Positions 24,676-36,188 of a stretch of 64,000 nucleotides of DNA are shown one piece after another. Both the position numbers and the translations under genes were made by a program. The stretch spans positions 170,724 through 234,723 of the forward strand of contig WTPW01000449.1 in NCBI GenBank assembly GCA_009809945.1, given 5' to 3'. Source of the DNA: Gigaspora margarita. Lineage: Eukaryota > Glomeromycota > Glomeromycetes > Diversisporales > Gigasporaceae. Position 1 is the first letter of the stretch, and the number at the start of each line of letters is the position of its first letter. The notes below the pieces were generated by a model. The model saw only the letters and a list, made by a program, of their open reading frames with translations. It made no database searches and was not told the DNA's origin.

Positions 24676-26987
24676 GTTAAATAAGTGAATGTAGTACAAA
24701 TGATGTAATGATAAATTTAGTATAAGTAAAAAAATGTAAATAAAGAATAAAGGTTAGCTTTCTTTAATTAAAGTGCGTGAAGAATCAAAGTAACTGATAC
24801 TTATGTAGAGTAAGATATAAAAGATACCCGTACAATTATTACAGAAAAACAATAAAGTAGACAATATTTGCACAAAGGTACCTCTATAAGTATTGTTACA
24901 AGATACGAATTATAACAGAAAATAAAGTAGGCGATACTTATGTAAAACGCTATACGAAAATATTGCACAAGTATAATTGCACGAACATTTGAAGATACGG
25001 TTCAGTCTCGTAACATATATCCCATTTAACAATATTGAACACGACAAAATACGAAGACGTGGTATATATATATAAAAAAAAAAGTGTGTTAGAAACACAT
25101 ATTTGAAGAGGACAATACCAAGTAATATCATAATCATATTTTCTAGAGGCAACGCAAAGTAATATAATAACTACATTACCTGAAATAATAACTATATTAT
25201 TTGGGACAACACAAGTAATATAGTAACCATATCATCTGATACATTTTTTAAATGAACAATGGTTATACTTGCTCCTCCAGTTGGAGAGTTTTCAAATCAT
25301 GATGAATTGATAAAGCATGTTCGAACCTTTGGTGCTGAAAATGGATTTGGAGTGTCTATTGCTAGATCAAAGCCGAATACAGTATATTTATCCTGTGATC
25401 GAGGAGGAAAGTACTGGAATCGCTTAAATCATACTGATGAGACACGAATATGAAATACTAGTTCAAGACTTATAGAATGTCCTTTCGCTCTCTGTGGTAA
25501 AAAAGGGTCTAATAATCTATGGACTTTGATTATTAATAATCCAGAACATAAACATGAACTGTCTACAGACTCTTCAGCTCATCCATCTCTTCGAAGATTA
25601 GATAATCAAGCCTTAGAACAGTTGAATGTGATGTCAAAGGCTGGTGCCCGTCCTAGACAAATTTTGTCATTTTTTAACCAAAATAATAATTCAGTGATAG
25701 CCACTTCAAGAGATATTTACAATGCACGAAAAAAGCTTCGTAATGAATATCTTCAGGGACGAACGCCTATTCAGGCACTCTTGGATGAACTTAAAGATGA
25801 CCTATTTGAGTATGACTATGTGTGTGATTCTGNGTTAAATAAGTGAATGTAGTACAAATGATGTAATGATAAATTTAGTATAAGTAAAAAAATGTAAATA
25901 AAGAATAAAGGTTAGCTTTCTTTAATTAAAGTGCGTGAAGAATCAAAGTAACTGATACTTATGTAGAGTAAGATATAAAAGATACCCGTACAATTATTAC
26001 AGAAAAACAATAAAGTAGACAATATTTGCACAAAGGTTCCTCTATAAGTATTGTTACAAGATACGAATTATAACAGAAAATAAAGGCGATACTTATGTAA
26101 AACGCTATACGAAAATATTGCACAAGTATAATTGCACGAACATTTGAAGATACGGTTCAGTCTCGTAACATATATCCCATTTAACAATATTGAACACGAC
26201 AAAATACGAAGACGTGGTATATATATATAAAAAAAAAAGTGTGTTAGAAACACATATTTGAAGAGGACAACACCAAGTAATATCATAATCATATTTTCTA
26301 GAGGCAACGCAAAGTAATATAATAACTACATTACCTGAAATAATAACTATATTATTTGGGACAACACAAGTAATATAGTAACCATATCATCTGATACATT
26401 TTTTAAATGAACAATGGTTATACTTGCTCCTCCAGTTGGAGAGTTTTCAAATCATGATGAATTGATAAAGCATGTTCGAACCTTTGGTGCTGAAAATGGA
26501 TTTGGAGTGTCTATTGCTAGATCAAAGCCGAATACAGTATATTTATCCTGTGATCGAGGAGGAAAGTACTGGAATCGCTTAAATCATACTGATGAGACAC
26601 GAATATGAAATACTAGTTCAAGACTTATAGAATGTCCTTTCGCTCTCTGTGGTAAAAAAGGGTCTAATAATCTATGGACTTTGATTATTAATAATCCAGA
26701 ACATAAACATGAACTGTCTACAGACTCTTCAGCTCATCCATCTCTTCGAAGATTAGATAATCAAGCCTTAGAACAGTTGAATGTGATGTCAAAGGCTGGT
26801 GCCCGTCCTAGACAAATTTTGTCATTTTTTAACCAAAATAATAATTCAGTGATAGCCACTTCAAGAGATATTTACAATGCACGAAAAAAGCTTCGTAATG
26901 AATATCTTCAGGGACGAACGCCTATTCAGGCACTCTTGGATGAACTTAAAGATGACCTATTTGAGTATGACTATGTGTGTGATTCTG
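24676..26987 (+). repeat. Near-identical tandem duplication of ~1155 bp inside the MULE
   Basis: The unit 24676-25832 is repeated at 25834-26987. Differences seen by eye are few: GGTACCTC versus GGTTCCTC near 24880/26037, a 3-base loss near 24928/26084, and CAATACC versus CAACACC near 25115/26271. A single N sits exactly at the junction (25833). It is either a very recent duplication or an assembly artefact. Confidence 0.9.
25259..25832 (+). pseudogene. Truncated first copy of the MULE transposase N-terminus
   Basis: It encodes the same 191 codons as the start of the frame at 26414, including the FAR1-type zinc-binding region and the same in-frame TGA (25451). It is cut off at the duplication junction after YVCDS and cannot make a transposase. 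Confidence 0.85.
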
Positions 26988-28306
26988 AAGGGCATATTCC
27001 GCATCTTTTTTTTTCTCATAAAGAGTCTGTTGAATTAACCTGAACCTATCCACATGTGTTACTAATGGACTGCACATATAAAACCAACAAATTTAACTTA
27101 CCACTTTTAAATGTCGTTGGAGTAACTTGTTTCAATACAACTTTTTTCTCATGTTTTGTATTCCTTAGAAATGAAAGCAAAGAAGATTATGAGTGGGCAC
27201 TTGTACGACTATTTCATTTGTTTGAGGGAATCGAAAAACCAAAAGTAATCATCACGGATCAAGAATTGGCACTTATGAATGCAATTGAATGCATATTTCC
27301 TGAATCAAAACATCTTTTGTGCCTATGGCATATAGAAAAAAACATCATGAGCAAATGTAAACAAAGTTTTTACACCGAAGAAATATGGAATGAGTTTCTT
27401 CAATGTTGGTCAGTAGTAGTGAATTCAAAAACNGAGGATGAATTTATGATCCAGTGNCAAAAATTACAGACCAAATATGGGGAAAATTCATTTGTTGTAA
27501 ATTATCTTCACAACACATGGTTGCCATTCAAGGAATGTTTTGTAAATGCATGGACCGATGGATATTTTCACCTGGGTAATATTGTAACCTCACGGGTAGA
27601 AGGTGCACATTNAGCCTTNAAACAATACTTACAAGTTTCAACGGGCAATNTANATATGGTATACNAAAAGATTTTGTTATTACTTGACAATCAACATAAT
27701 AAAATTAAAGCAACTATTGCTAAAGAAAAAATACGGATTTATCATGAGCAAAACATACCTTTCTATCATGAGTTGGTCACTAAAGTCTCATCGTTTGCAC
27801 TAAAAAAAATACATCAACAATTTTTAAAAGTGTCATCTGAAAACTCTCTTCCTCCTTGCATTGGTACATTACGTTCAACAATGGGTTTGCCATGTGCTCA
27901 CGAAATTAAAGAATATCTTGTAAACCATCAGTTTTTAAATATTCATGATGTTCATCAGCACTGGTGGATTGAAAAAGAAGCACAAAATCCAGTGTTAGAG
28001 AATGAAGGTCAATTTGAACAACTTTTTAAAGATATTCATCAACAATACAAATCCTGGCCGATTTCACAACAATCAAAAGCTCGAGATGAGCTCTCACGAA
28101 TGATTCAAGAACCAGCGATACAATTGTTGGACCCAACCATTGCACGTACCAGAGGACGACCAACTGGATCACTGAATGGCGCCAATTCATCTACTCGAAG
28201 AATCCCACCTGCATTTGAATTACAAGATTTAAAAACGGCAGGTAGAAAGTGTAGCACATNTCACAAAATTGGACATAATAGTAGAACTTGTCCTGACNNT
28301 ACTTAA
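26414..28306 (+). pseudogene. MULE transposase (FAR1-like), interrupted by two TGA codons
   Basis: One frame of about 630 codons. It has an N-terminal FAR1/WRKY-GCM1-type zinc-binding region (SCDRGG near residue 41, ECPF, then a HKHE pair). The MULE catalytic domain has D219 (LLMDCTYKT), D282 (IITDQELAL) and E396 (SRVEGAH), and a C-X2-H motif follows D282 (CLWHIEKN). A C-terminal knuckle contains CST, GHN and SRTC. The DDE residues would catalyse cut-and-paste transposition at the terminal repeats. TGA at 26606 and at 27041 interrupt the frame where family members usually have basic residues, so CGA-to-TGA change is likely. Several Ns obscure other codons. Its start follows a conserved AACAATGGTT in both duplicated copies. 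Confidence 0.88.
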
Positions 28307-28319
28307 TAGACTAGAAAAA

Positions 28320-28906
28320 CCTCTTATTAGTATAAATGAAACTAGAATAAAATTCAAAGTCAAATTGACCTAATAATTGTAAGTCCATATAGAATTTTAT
28401 TCATTATATTCGCTATTTCTTTCACATTTTATTAAATTGAAATTTAAAAACCATTGTAGTTACATATATAGATCAAATTAGTACTTGGCTCTAGCTCAAA
28501 ATACAATACGAATCTAACCTTTTCTTTAGTTTCTTATTATACTTTACATAATGAATATGTTTTAAGAACGAATACTATACTATGTTAATACAATGAATAT
28601 GTTTTTAAGAACAAATACTATGCTAATACAATAAAATGTTTTAAGTATGAATCTAATACAATGTAAAAATGCGTGATATGACTAAAGTTGTCTGTCGAGT
28701 ATGGTATTTAAATTGTGCCTATTGTGATTTATTTGGTTGCCACGTTCTATTTGCCTTTTCGTAAAAGCGCTGAATTTTCTGGTATGTCAATGAGCGTTGC
28801 GATACTAATTTAAGTACATTTAATTGAGGTCCCATGTTGTGTAACCATCATATTAAAGTTGATTGTAATTCGATGTCGATCTCACCAAATTTAAAAATTT
28901 ATATGC
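28320..28906. other. MULE 3' non-coding region
   Basis: AT-rich sequence between the transposase stop and the right terminal repeat. It contains direct repeats of AATGAATATGTTTTAAGAAC (28550-28615). Nothing coding is visible. Confidence 0.5.
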
Positions 28907-28952
28907 GGGGGTGTGGAAATATCAAAAACAGGGTGTGGAAATATCAATTCCC
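28907..28952 (-). repeat. MULE right terminal inverted repeat
   Basis: It is identical to the left repeat in inverted orientation, including both copies of the 17-mer. Confidence 0.9.
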
Positions 28953-31073
28953 TTAAATAATCAATATTTGCAAGTTTTCGCAATTTAGTATAAAAATTAT
29001 TTATTTATTATTATTATATATTATATTATATTACATATTTTTATTATATATTATTATAAAAAAAAATGAAAAACCCAAAAAAAAACCCTCCGAAAAAAAA
29101 TAACAAAAAAAAAACAAAAACAAAAAAATAGTAATAATTTTTAACTACTTTCGTACTTCATCACATCTACTATTATATTCGCTCATATTCACTACTTCTT
29201 GCAAAGTNTCAGAAAAGTTAGAGTTGTTCTTGTAAGTACCAGAAAAGTCAGATNGTTTTCTTGCAAAGTTTCGAAGAAAGTCAGAAATAAATAAAATAAA
29301 ATTAAAAAAATAAGTAAAAAAAAAGAAAAACAAACAAAAAACAAAAATGTAAGCAAACTAAATAAAAAAAACAAAGCCCCAAATCTCTATTTTCCTAAAG
29401 TAAGAGTTCGTTTCTTATAATTTAGAAATCTTTGAAGGTTTTCGTTATGTACTGGAATAATAAAAAAATAAAAATTAAAGAAATAAGTAAAAAGAAACAA
29501 CGGAATATAACAAACTGAATAAAAAAAAATAAAACTCAAATCTCTATTATATTTGCTTCTATTTGCTCTTATTTACTTCTATTTGCTTATATTCGCTTAT
29601 TTTCGCTACTTTCTAAAAAAATACAAGAGAACGAGCAAGACCACCCTATACGAATGCAAGAGAAACGAGCAAGACCACCTCATACGAACGCAAGAGAAAA
29701 AAAAACAAATGGACCACCTACAAGAACATTAGAAATCTACGCAATACTATCTACAAGAATACCAAGAGGCACGTAAAGCTATTCTACAAGAACACCAACA
29801 ACACAGGCTAGCAACAATTCCAACAACGACACCAACAACGACATCAACTACAACACCAGCAATGACACCAACTAGGACAACACCAATGCGTTGCCTTGCG
29901 CAAAGTATCAGAAAGTCACTATATTTTATGCCAAAAAGTGTTTTTTTGTAGAAATAAAATAAAAAAAATTAAAAAATAATAATAAATAAAAGAAAAAAAA
30001 TGATACTAAACGAAATGAAACATAACAAAAAAAAACAAAATGAAAACGAAAAAACAATGTAAAAGTGATAGAAGATCTAAATTATAAACAAAAAATAAAC
30101 AAAGATCTAATCTGATCTTGTACTACAATTATCGAAACATTTCGAAACAAATTGAAACATTTTAATTAAACGCATTCTTGGTATGATCCAGGATACAGAT
30201 CTAGACAATCAAAACATTATGTAATCGTTAAAGATCTGTTAACCGTTATATATCGTTTCAAATAATTCCGATTATAATCGATTTATAGATATATAACGAT
30301 TTAATATAGAAAATGATATATATCGATTTAGATATATATCGATTTTTATTCAATTAATCGATATATAACGATATTTTATAATTGATATAAAATGATTAAG
30401 TATTATATATTGATTAATATCTATATATAAAATTTGCGGATGTATCTTTAACGAAATTGAGGAAAAAGAATGGAAAGAAATGCTCTAGAAAACCTCCAAC
30501 AGCTCCACTCCAGGGTTATCCAATATAGGATATACAATCATTAAGAAACTGGGTAAGAAAGCCACAAAACTCCTCCTTGACCTTCTGAACACAATACTAA
30601 TAGAAGGAGAAATGCTAAAGAAATGGAAAGTTGGAATGATCTTTTCGATCCCAAAAATGGCAGAGTAGGACTTGCAGCTTGAAAATTCTAGACCGATTAT
30701 GTTGTTGGAAGCAACAAGGAAAGGTTTTATAAGAATTATTCAAAGAAGACTTAGTAATATTATCATAGCACATAACATTCTAAGAGGATCAAACTTCACG
30801 GGCCTACAAGGAGAATGCACCCAGGATCCAATACATATCATGAATGTCCTAATAGAAGTAGCTAAACAAGAGAACAAGGAAATATGAATAATGCTTATAG
30901 ATATTAAAAAAGCATTCGATACCGTCGATCTCAAGAGGCTACAATTAGTATTAAAGAGGATCAAACTTCCTGAAAAACTAGAAAAGTTCCTTGTAAATAT
31001 GTTTACAAATAGATGAGTTAAAGTAATTACAAAGTTCAGACTAACAGAAGGATTTAGTTTAGGCCGAGGAATA

Positions 31074-31627
31074 CCGTATATTTCCGAAAATAAGCTACCT
31101 CCGAAAATAAGCTACCCCCCTTCTTTTGGTCAAGAAACGTAAAAACGTCTTTGATCCGAAAATAAGCTACCCCACGATCGACGAAAGTTGCTACATAGTA
31201 AAGTCCAAATTTTACTAAGCAAATCGATTAAAGTCGCTTAAGTAAACTTATTCAGAAGATCCAAATACATATACTCTGAAATTTTCAACGAAATTGAAAA
31301 ACTTTTATTAACTGGATTTTAATTTTTACGTTCAACGAAGAGATTAAAATTTTATTAGCAAAATATATTCGTTGAACGTAAAAATTAAAAGTCAAATAAT
31401 GAAAAGTACTCCAATTCTGATGAAAATTTCAGGATAGATGTAGTTTAGTCTTCCAAATATGTTTACTTAAGCGCTAATAACAGATTTACATAGTAAAATT
31501 TAGACTTTACTATGTAACAACTATTGGCGATTGACCAAAAATCGATTTTATCCGAAAATAAGCTACCCCCGGATTTTTTGTATCCAAAATCGTCCAAAAA
31601 AGGTAGCTTATTTTCGGACACATACGG
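31074..31627. mobile_element. TA-flanked fold-back MITE, 554 bp, in the LINE RT region
   Basis: Terminal repeats of 26 bp (CCGTATATTTCCG and, inverted, CCGTATGTGTCCG, both continuing AAAATAAGCTACC) differ at two positions. TA dinucleotides flank the element at 31072-31073 and 31628-31629. The interior also pairs with itself (TTACGTTCAACGAA near 31327 against TTCGTTGAACGTAA near 31369). Excision leaving one TA restores the conserved RT stretch GRGIDQGEVIS. The TA target fits the Tc1/mariner/pogo superfamily. Confidence 0.9.
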
Positions 31628-34600
31628 TAGACCAAGGAGAGGTGATTTCTCCGCTCCTATGGAGAATATACTTTGATCTGTTAATATGTAAATTCCACAA
31701 GTGCAAACAAGGGTCAAAAGCAAGAATAGAGTGGCCAATAGAAATAACCCAAGGGAAAATAGAGCAAGAGAAAATCCAAGTAGCAGGTCTGGCATATGCA
31801 AACGACACTGCTCTATTAGCAAATTCTAAAGCAAGTATGCAAATACTAGTCAATACAGCAGAATCCTTCTTCAGACTAAACAACATAGAGATTAATGGCA
31901 AGAATACAGAGTTAATAGTGATTAACAAAAAAGACAAATTAGAAGAAAAAGCAATTATGATCAAAGAAGGAAAGGAAAAAATAATTGCAAAAAAGAAAAA
32001 TGAAGTAGCCCGATATCTTGGAGTCTGGCTAACGGTAGCTGACCTCAAATAGACAATTAAGAAAAGATTGTGAGTTGAAATTAAGCAAATGGCCAACTTG
32101 CTTAATAGGAAAAAAATTTTAATAAAACGTATAAGATATATAAACAATGTAGTAGTTCTACCTTGAGCTGAATACAAGCTAAATATGGTAATACTATCTA
32201 AGCATGAATGTGACAAATTGCATCAACCAGTAATAAGAATAGCAAAGTAGAAAGCAGAACTAGCCTCAACTGCCTCAAATACTATTCTATTACAGAAGGA
32301 CATCTGGAGAATTAATTCAATTTGGTAGCGGCACAAAGAGCATATGATCTCAGAATAGGTAATTAGAATAAACAATCCAAATCTCGTAGGTGATCTTACC
32401 AGAATGAGGCTGAAAGATGCCCAACTACTATTAAGATCTACAGTACCCATAAGGGCCCTTAACAACGATGAAATTAAAAAGCTAAAGTGGAGAAATAACC
32501 TTAATGCTAGCATTTTAGCAACAGCAAAAGATATGGGTATTAGTATCAGAAATGCCGAATGGGAAAGAAACTGGACCATAGGTATACATGATAGAGCCAG
32601 TACAGAGATAAGAAATCTACTAAATAATAAAGATTTGGAAAAAGGTACTTAAGCACTTCATAAACTAAATCTATAGTACCTTGAGCAAATAATTACAAGA
32701 TAGGATAATATCATGCTCATGTGGTAGCAAATCAAAAGGGTTCGCAGAACAGAAATAAAAGGAAAAACGCCTCAATAGTTTCAAAAATTAGAGCAAACGG
32801 TACTGGAAAATAAAATAACTCGTAGTATCAAAGAAGTTTTCAAACAAGTTGATAAGATAAACGAAACCCAAATCAAGCCAGAAAAAAGAAAACTATCATA
32901 CAAAAGATCCAAAAAGGAATGGGTAATAGGAAAAAAAGAAAATAGTACCAAACTATTCTTAGGCAAAATAGAAAAAAAATTCCCAAATAAAAAGATGCAT
33001 ATACTAGAATGGGAGGAGGCAAATAAGGAGAACTTATCACTCCACAGCCCCCAGAAACAAGTATAGTCCCTACAAGCAAGACCTTAAAAGCAAAGGTGAA
33101 TGAAGTTGAAGACGTAAGTCCTTGGATAAAGCGGAAAAATGAGGGAGGCTGGGCCACAACAATCAGTCTTAAACATCTCAAAAACCTGTTAGCTCCAGAA
33201 AAAAGATCTGCTAAAAGGAAAGAATCCAAAATGGAACATGTAATACTCGCAGAAAATTAGGACATACATCTGATCTGAAGTATAATAGAGAATATAAGAA
33301 AACAACAAGAACTTATATAGGCATTAAAAGAAAACCAAGAGTACGATGAAATAAGTTACTATACAGATGGCTCACTCAGAGGTGAAGGAACAGAGGATCA
33401 CAAAACAGGGTATGGAATAATTCAACTAGACAGTAATGGTACAATAGTTAGAGAACTGAAAGGCAGAATCCAAGGTTGGTTCTCCTCAACAAGATCTGAA
33501 CTTATGGCAATTCTGGAAGTGACCCTGGTAACCCCAAGTAATAGCAAAATAGATCTTTTTATGGATAGCCAAGTATCGATTTATACAATTAAAAGGAGCC
33601 GTGAAAGTAAAACTACAAAAAGCTAGTATAAGATGAAAAACCCAGGCATTCTGGGAACGATTGTTAAAATCCTGAACACAAAGAATATAGATATGTGACT
33701 TCACAAAGTAAAAGCACACACAGGAAATATGTTGAATGCCTTAGCAGATAAGGTAGCAAAAGAAGGTGCAAAAGAAAAAGAAGTAATTTCAGTTAATGTA
33801 AAGGAGACACAAGGAATGGTGTTAAGACCAACCTTGAACAACATCTCCATTAAAACCCCTATTCGAAGCTTTCTCAAAACACTTACACAAACCTTCCACA
33901 AAGCAGAATGGGTATTTGCGCATAATACCAAAGATAGTACTCATCAAAGGAGAATAGAAAAGCAAGATTGGAAAATCTTTAGAAGTCTATGGAAAAAAGA
34001 GAAAAAAGAGAAGACAAGGTCCTTCAAAGCGAATAAAAAGTGGAGTTTCTGACTAAAGAGTTTGAGCAGTTTGCTGCCTACTCTACAACTTCGTAAAAGA
34101 AATGAGAGGACCTTTATCAGATGACAATATGCCAGAAATGTAAAGAAAAAAAAGAATTGTTTGAGCACCTTACAGCATGTGAAGTTGACGAAGCAAGATG
34201 GCTAGAGAAAGAGTATTCAATAGCGAATCAAATATGGTCGAACCTGGATACAGTGGTCAGGAAAAAAATGACAATTGAGGACCTTTACACAAGTCTAACT
34301 AGTAGAAAATAAGCAGACAGATACAAAAAAAGAAATTACATGGCCAGAGGGCTAATTGAATCGGACCTAGCAATCTCACTCTTGGCAATGGGGATTACCA
34401 GAAAAGTAACAGATTCGATCATTACTAAATAGTGGGATAAATGGCACAGTTTTTTCCAAGAAGAGATATGGCTTCAATGTTGTAACGAAGTTGCAAAATA
34501 GGAAAAACAAATGGAAATTAATCCCAAAAAAAAGAAAACAAAGAAAGTAAGTTCAGAAGAAAAGAGAAAAAAAATTGTATAGGAAAAGTTATAGATAAAG

Positions 34601-35274
34601 AAGGAGGAGAAGACCTATGTGAAGGATTTGAGGATGGACCCAGAAGACCAAATTCGAAAGATAAAAGGTGGGATAGGTTCAAGGAAAAAATGGTCTGGGT
34701 AACAGTAGAGATGGAAAACTGGATATGGACCGGAAGGTGGTCCAGGTGGAATAAAAATTAAATAAGATCATAACGGGCTGTAGATCCAGGCCGATGAACT
34801 GTGGATTTAGTATTTGAGGTAGATACTAAAGAGGCAGCAAGGTCATTTCTACTTTGGCAGGTCGCACATAGGTACCAAATAACAACCGGGTGAGCCATAC
34901 TTTAGTTTAAAATAGCATAGCTATAAATAAAAAATGCATGTATTAAAACTGCAAACTCTATATTATAAAATAAAGTTGTAACATGATCATCAAAAAAAAA
35001 AAATTAAAAAAAAATAAACATATAGTTGCCTCTAAAAGTTTGTCACAGTTGTACAAAAAAAATAATGCAAATTGATACAATTAATAATATAAATATATTG
35101 CATGAATTTTAATTTTTGGTAGTGACTTTTGAATTCAAATTTGGTGATTGTGCTAACAATTGAAAATGGTATAATTCACTTTTTGTATAAATTTTTGGTA
35201 TGTTTTTTATTATTTTTTTCATGTAAAAATGACAAAACTTTTGAAGGCAACTGAACAGAGAATAATATCAATTA

Positions 35275-35827
35275 CCGTATATTGCCAAAAATAAGCTATT
35301 TCCAAAAATAAGCTACCCCCTCTTTTGGTCAAGAAACATAAAAACATCTTTGACCTGAAAATAAGCTACCCCATGATCGATGAAAGTTGTTACATAGTAA
35401 AGTCCAAATTTTACTAAGCTAATCGATTAAAGTTGCTTAAGTAAACTTATTCAAAAGAACAAAATACATTTACTCTAAAATTTATAATGAAATTGAAGAA
35501 CTTTTTATTAATTGGATTTTAATTTTTACGTTCAATGAAGAGATTAAAATTTTATTAGCAAAATATATTCGTTGAACATAAAAATTAAAAGTCAAATAAT
35601 GAAAAGTACTCCTATTCTGATGAAACTTTCAGAATAGGTGTAGTTTAGTCTTCCAAATAAGTTTACTTAAGCGCTAATTATAGATTTACATAGTAGAATT
35701 TGGATTTTACTATGTAACAACTATTGGTGATTGACCAAAAATCGATTTTATCCGAAAATAAGCTACCCCCAGATTTTTTGTGTCCAAAATCGTCCAAAAA
35801 AGGTAGCTTATTTTTGGACACATACAG
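35275..35827. mobile_element. TA-flanked fold-back MITE, 553 bp, second copy
   Basis: It aligns with 31074-31627 over its whole length (same AAAATAAGCTACCCC blocks and central inverted arms) but is more diverged, largely by CG to TG/CA changes such as AACGTAAAAACGTC to AACATAAAAACATC. Flanked by TA at 35273-35274 and 35828-35829. Confidence 0.88.
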
Positions 35828-35829
35828 TA

Positions 35830-36188
35830 TTTTTGTTATTCAATATAAGGATTGAATTTTAAGTTTTTGCTTTAATCTTAATAGATGTTGATCCTTATGA
35901 AATATAACATAAACATAATATAAAAGATTTGGTTGAAGTATATATTTTACATCATGTGAATATATTTATTTTCAAGATTTAAATTGTTCAGGTTGGTGGT
36001 TTTTCTAATTTATCTATCTTGTAACATAAACTTTAAAAAACTAAATTCAAGTTTTGCTCTAAATAATCCATTTAATAACTGTGATCTTGTTTAATAAAAA
36101 TAAGTTCTAATATCAATATATAGAAATAATAATATGACAAATAAAATATTATAACTTTATAAGAATATAATTTTATTAACTTACTTTT
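35830..36188. other. AT-rich spacer
   Basis: No gene or repeat seen. It lies just downstream of the broken minus-strand gene. Confidence 0.4.

Larger units (their letters stand above)
23697..28952 (+). mobile_element. MULE (Mutator-like DNA transposon), complete ends, 5256 bp
   Basis: Perfect 46-bp terminal inverted repeats (23697-23742 and 28907-28952) begin GGGAATTG and enclose a FAR1-type MULE transposase. A perfect 8-bp duplication, TTAAATAA, lies at 23689-23696 and 28953-28960. The insertion is in element X copy 3. The left 1.5 kb and right 0.6 kb are non-coding. An internal 1.15 kb tandem duplication doubles the N-terminal coding part. It is the youngest large insertion in this stack, to judge by its perfect ends. 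Confidence 0.92.
23361..30437 (-). mobile_element. Element X relative, copy 3, inserted in the LINE
   Basis: Exactly at the two edges of the LINE interruption is a perfect 20-bp inverted repeat, GCAAATTTTATATATAGATA (23361-23380 and inverted at 30418-30437). Removing the interval rejoins the LINE reading frame. Without the nested MULE the element is about 1.8 kb. Its interior resembles copies 1 and 2 in inverted orientation: CTTGCAAAGT motifs (29200-29290), TTATATTCGCT runs (29560-29615) and an AAGATCTAATCTGATC block near 30104. No clear target duplication is visible. Confidence 0.7.
22200..34500 (+). pseudogene. LINE ORF2: endonuclease end, reverse transcriptase, RNase H, zinc knuckle
   Basis: Recognisable blocks in order: end of an apurinic-type endonuclease (SKIDHIW near 22370, then GSDHNLIW near 22456); linker to DWYNSTM at 23360; a jump over 23361-30437 to GCIFNEIEEKEW; RT motif A (LIDIKKAFDTVDL near 30900); a jump over 31074-31629 to motif B (GRGIDQGEVISPLLWRIYFD); and motif C AYANDTALL near 31795, where the usual first Asp of the catalytic pair is Asn. 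Then come the RNase H residues (YTDGS near 33360, STRSELMAI near 33490, FMDSQ near 33560, KVKAHTG near 33710) and a knuckle CQKCKEKKELFEHLTAC (34129). Many stops sit where Trp, Gln or Arg would be expected. It is non-functional. Confidence 0.85.
20196..35012 (+). mobile_element. Non-LTR retrotransposon (LINE), dead, with nested insertions
   Basis: In order it has an ORF1, an endonuclease C-terminus, a reverse transcriptase, an RNase H domain and a CCHC knuckle, and it ends in an A-rich tail (about 34992-35012). The direct repeats AATAAATATATAGTT (20181-20195) and AATAAACATATAGTT (35013-35027) flank it, a 15-bp target duplication with one C/T difference. After removal of the insertions at 23361-30437 and 31074-31629, about 7.2 kb of LINE remains. 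Such elements move by target-primed reverse transcription. This copy cannot encode its proteins. The N-terminal half of the endonuclease seems missing, so an internal deletion is likely. Confidence 0.85.

Noticed and set aside
31463..32579. Long minus-strand hydrophobic frames opposite the LINE
   Set aside because: They are antisense to the RT region. The A-rich coding strand yields Phe/Ile/Leu-rich antisense translations that mimic membrane proteins.
33840..34312. Separate small genes in the LINE tail (107- and 63-codon frames)
   Set aside because: They are consecutive pieces of the LINE ORF2 C-terminus, from the end of RNase H to the CCHC knuckle.
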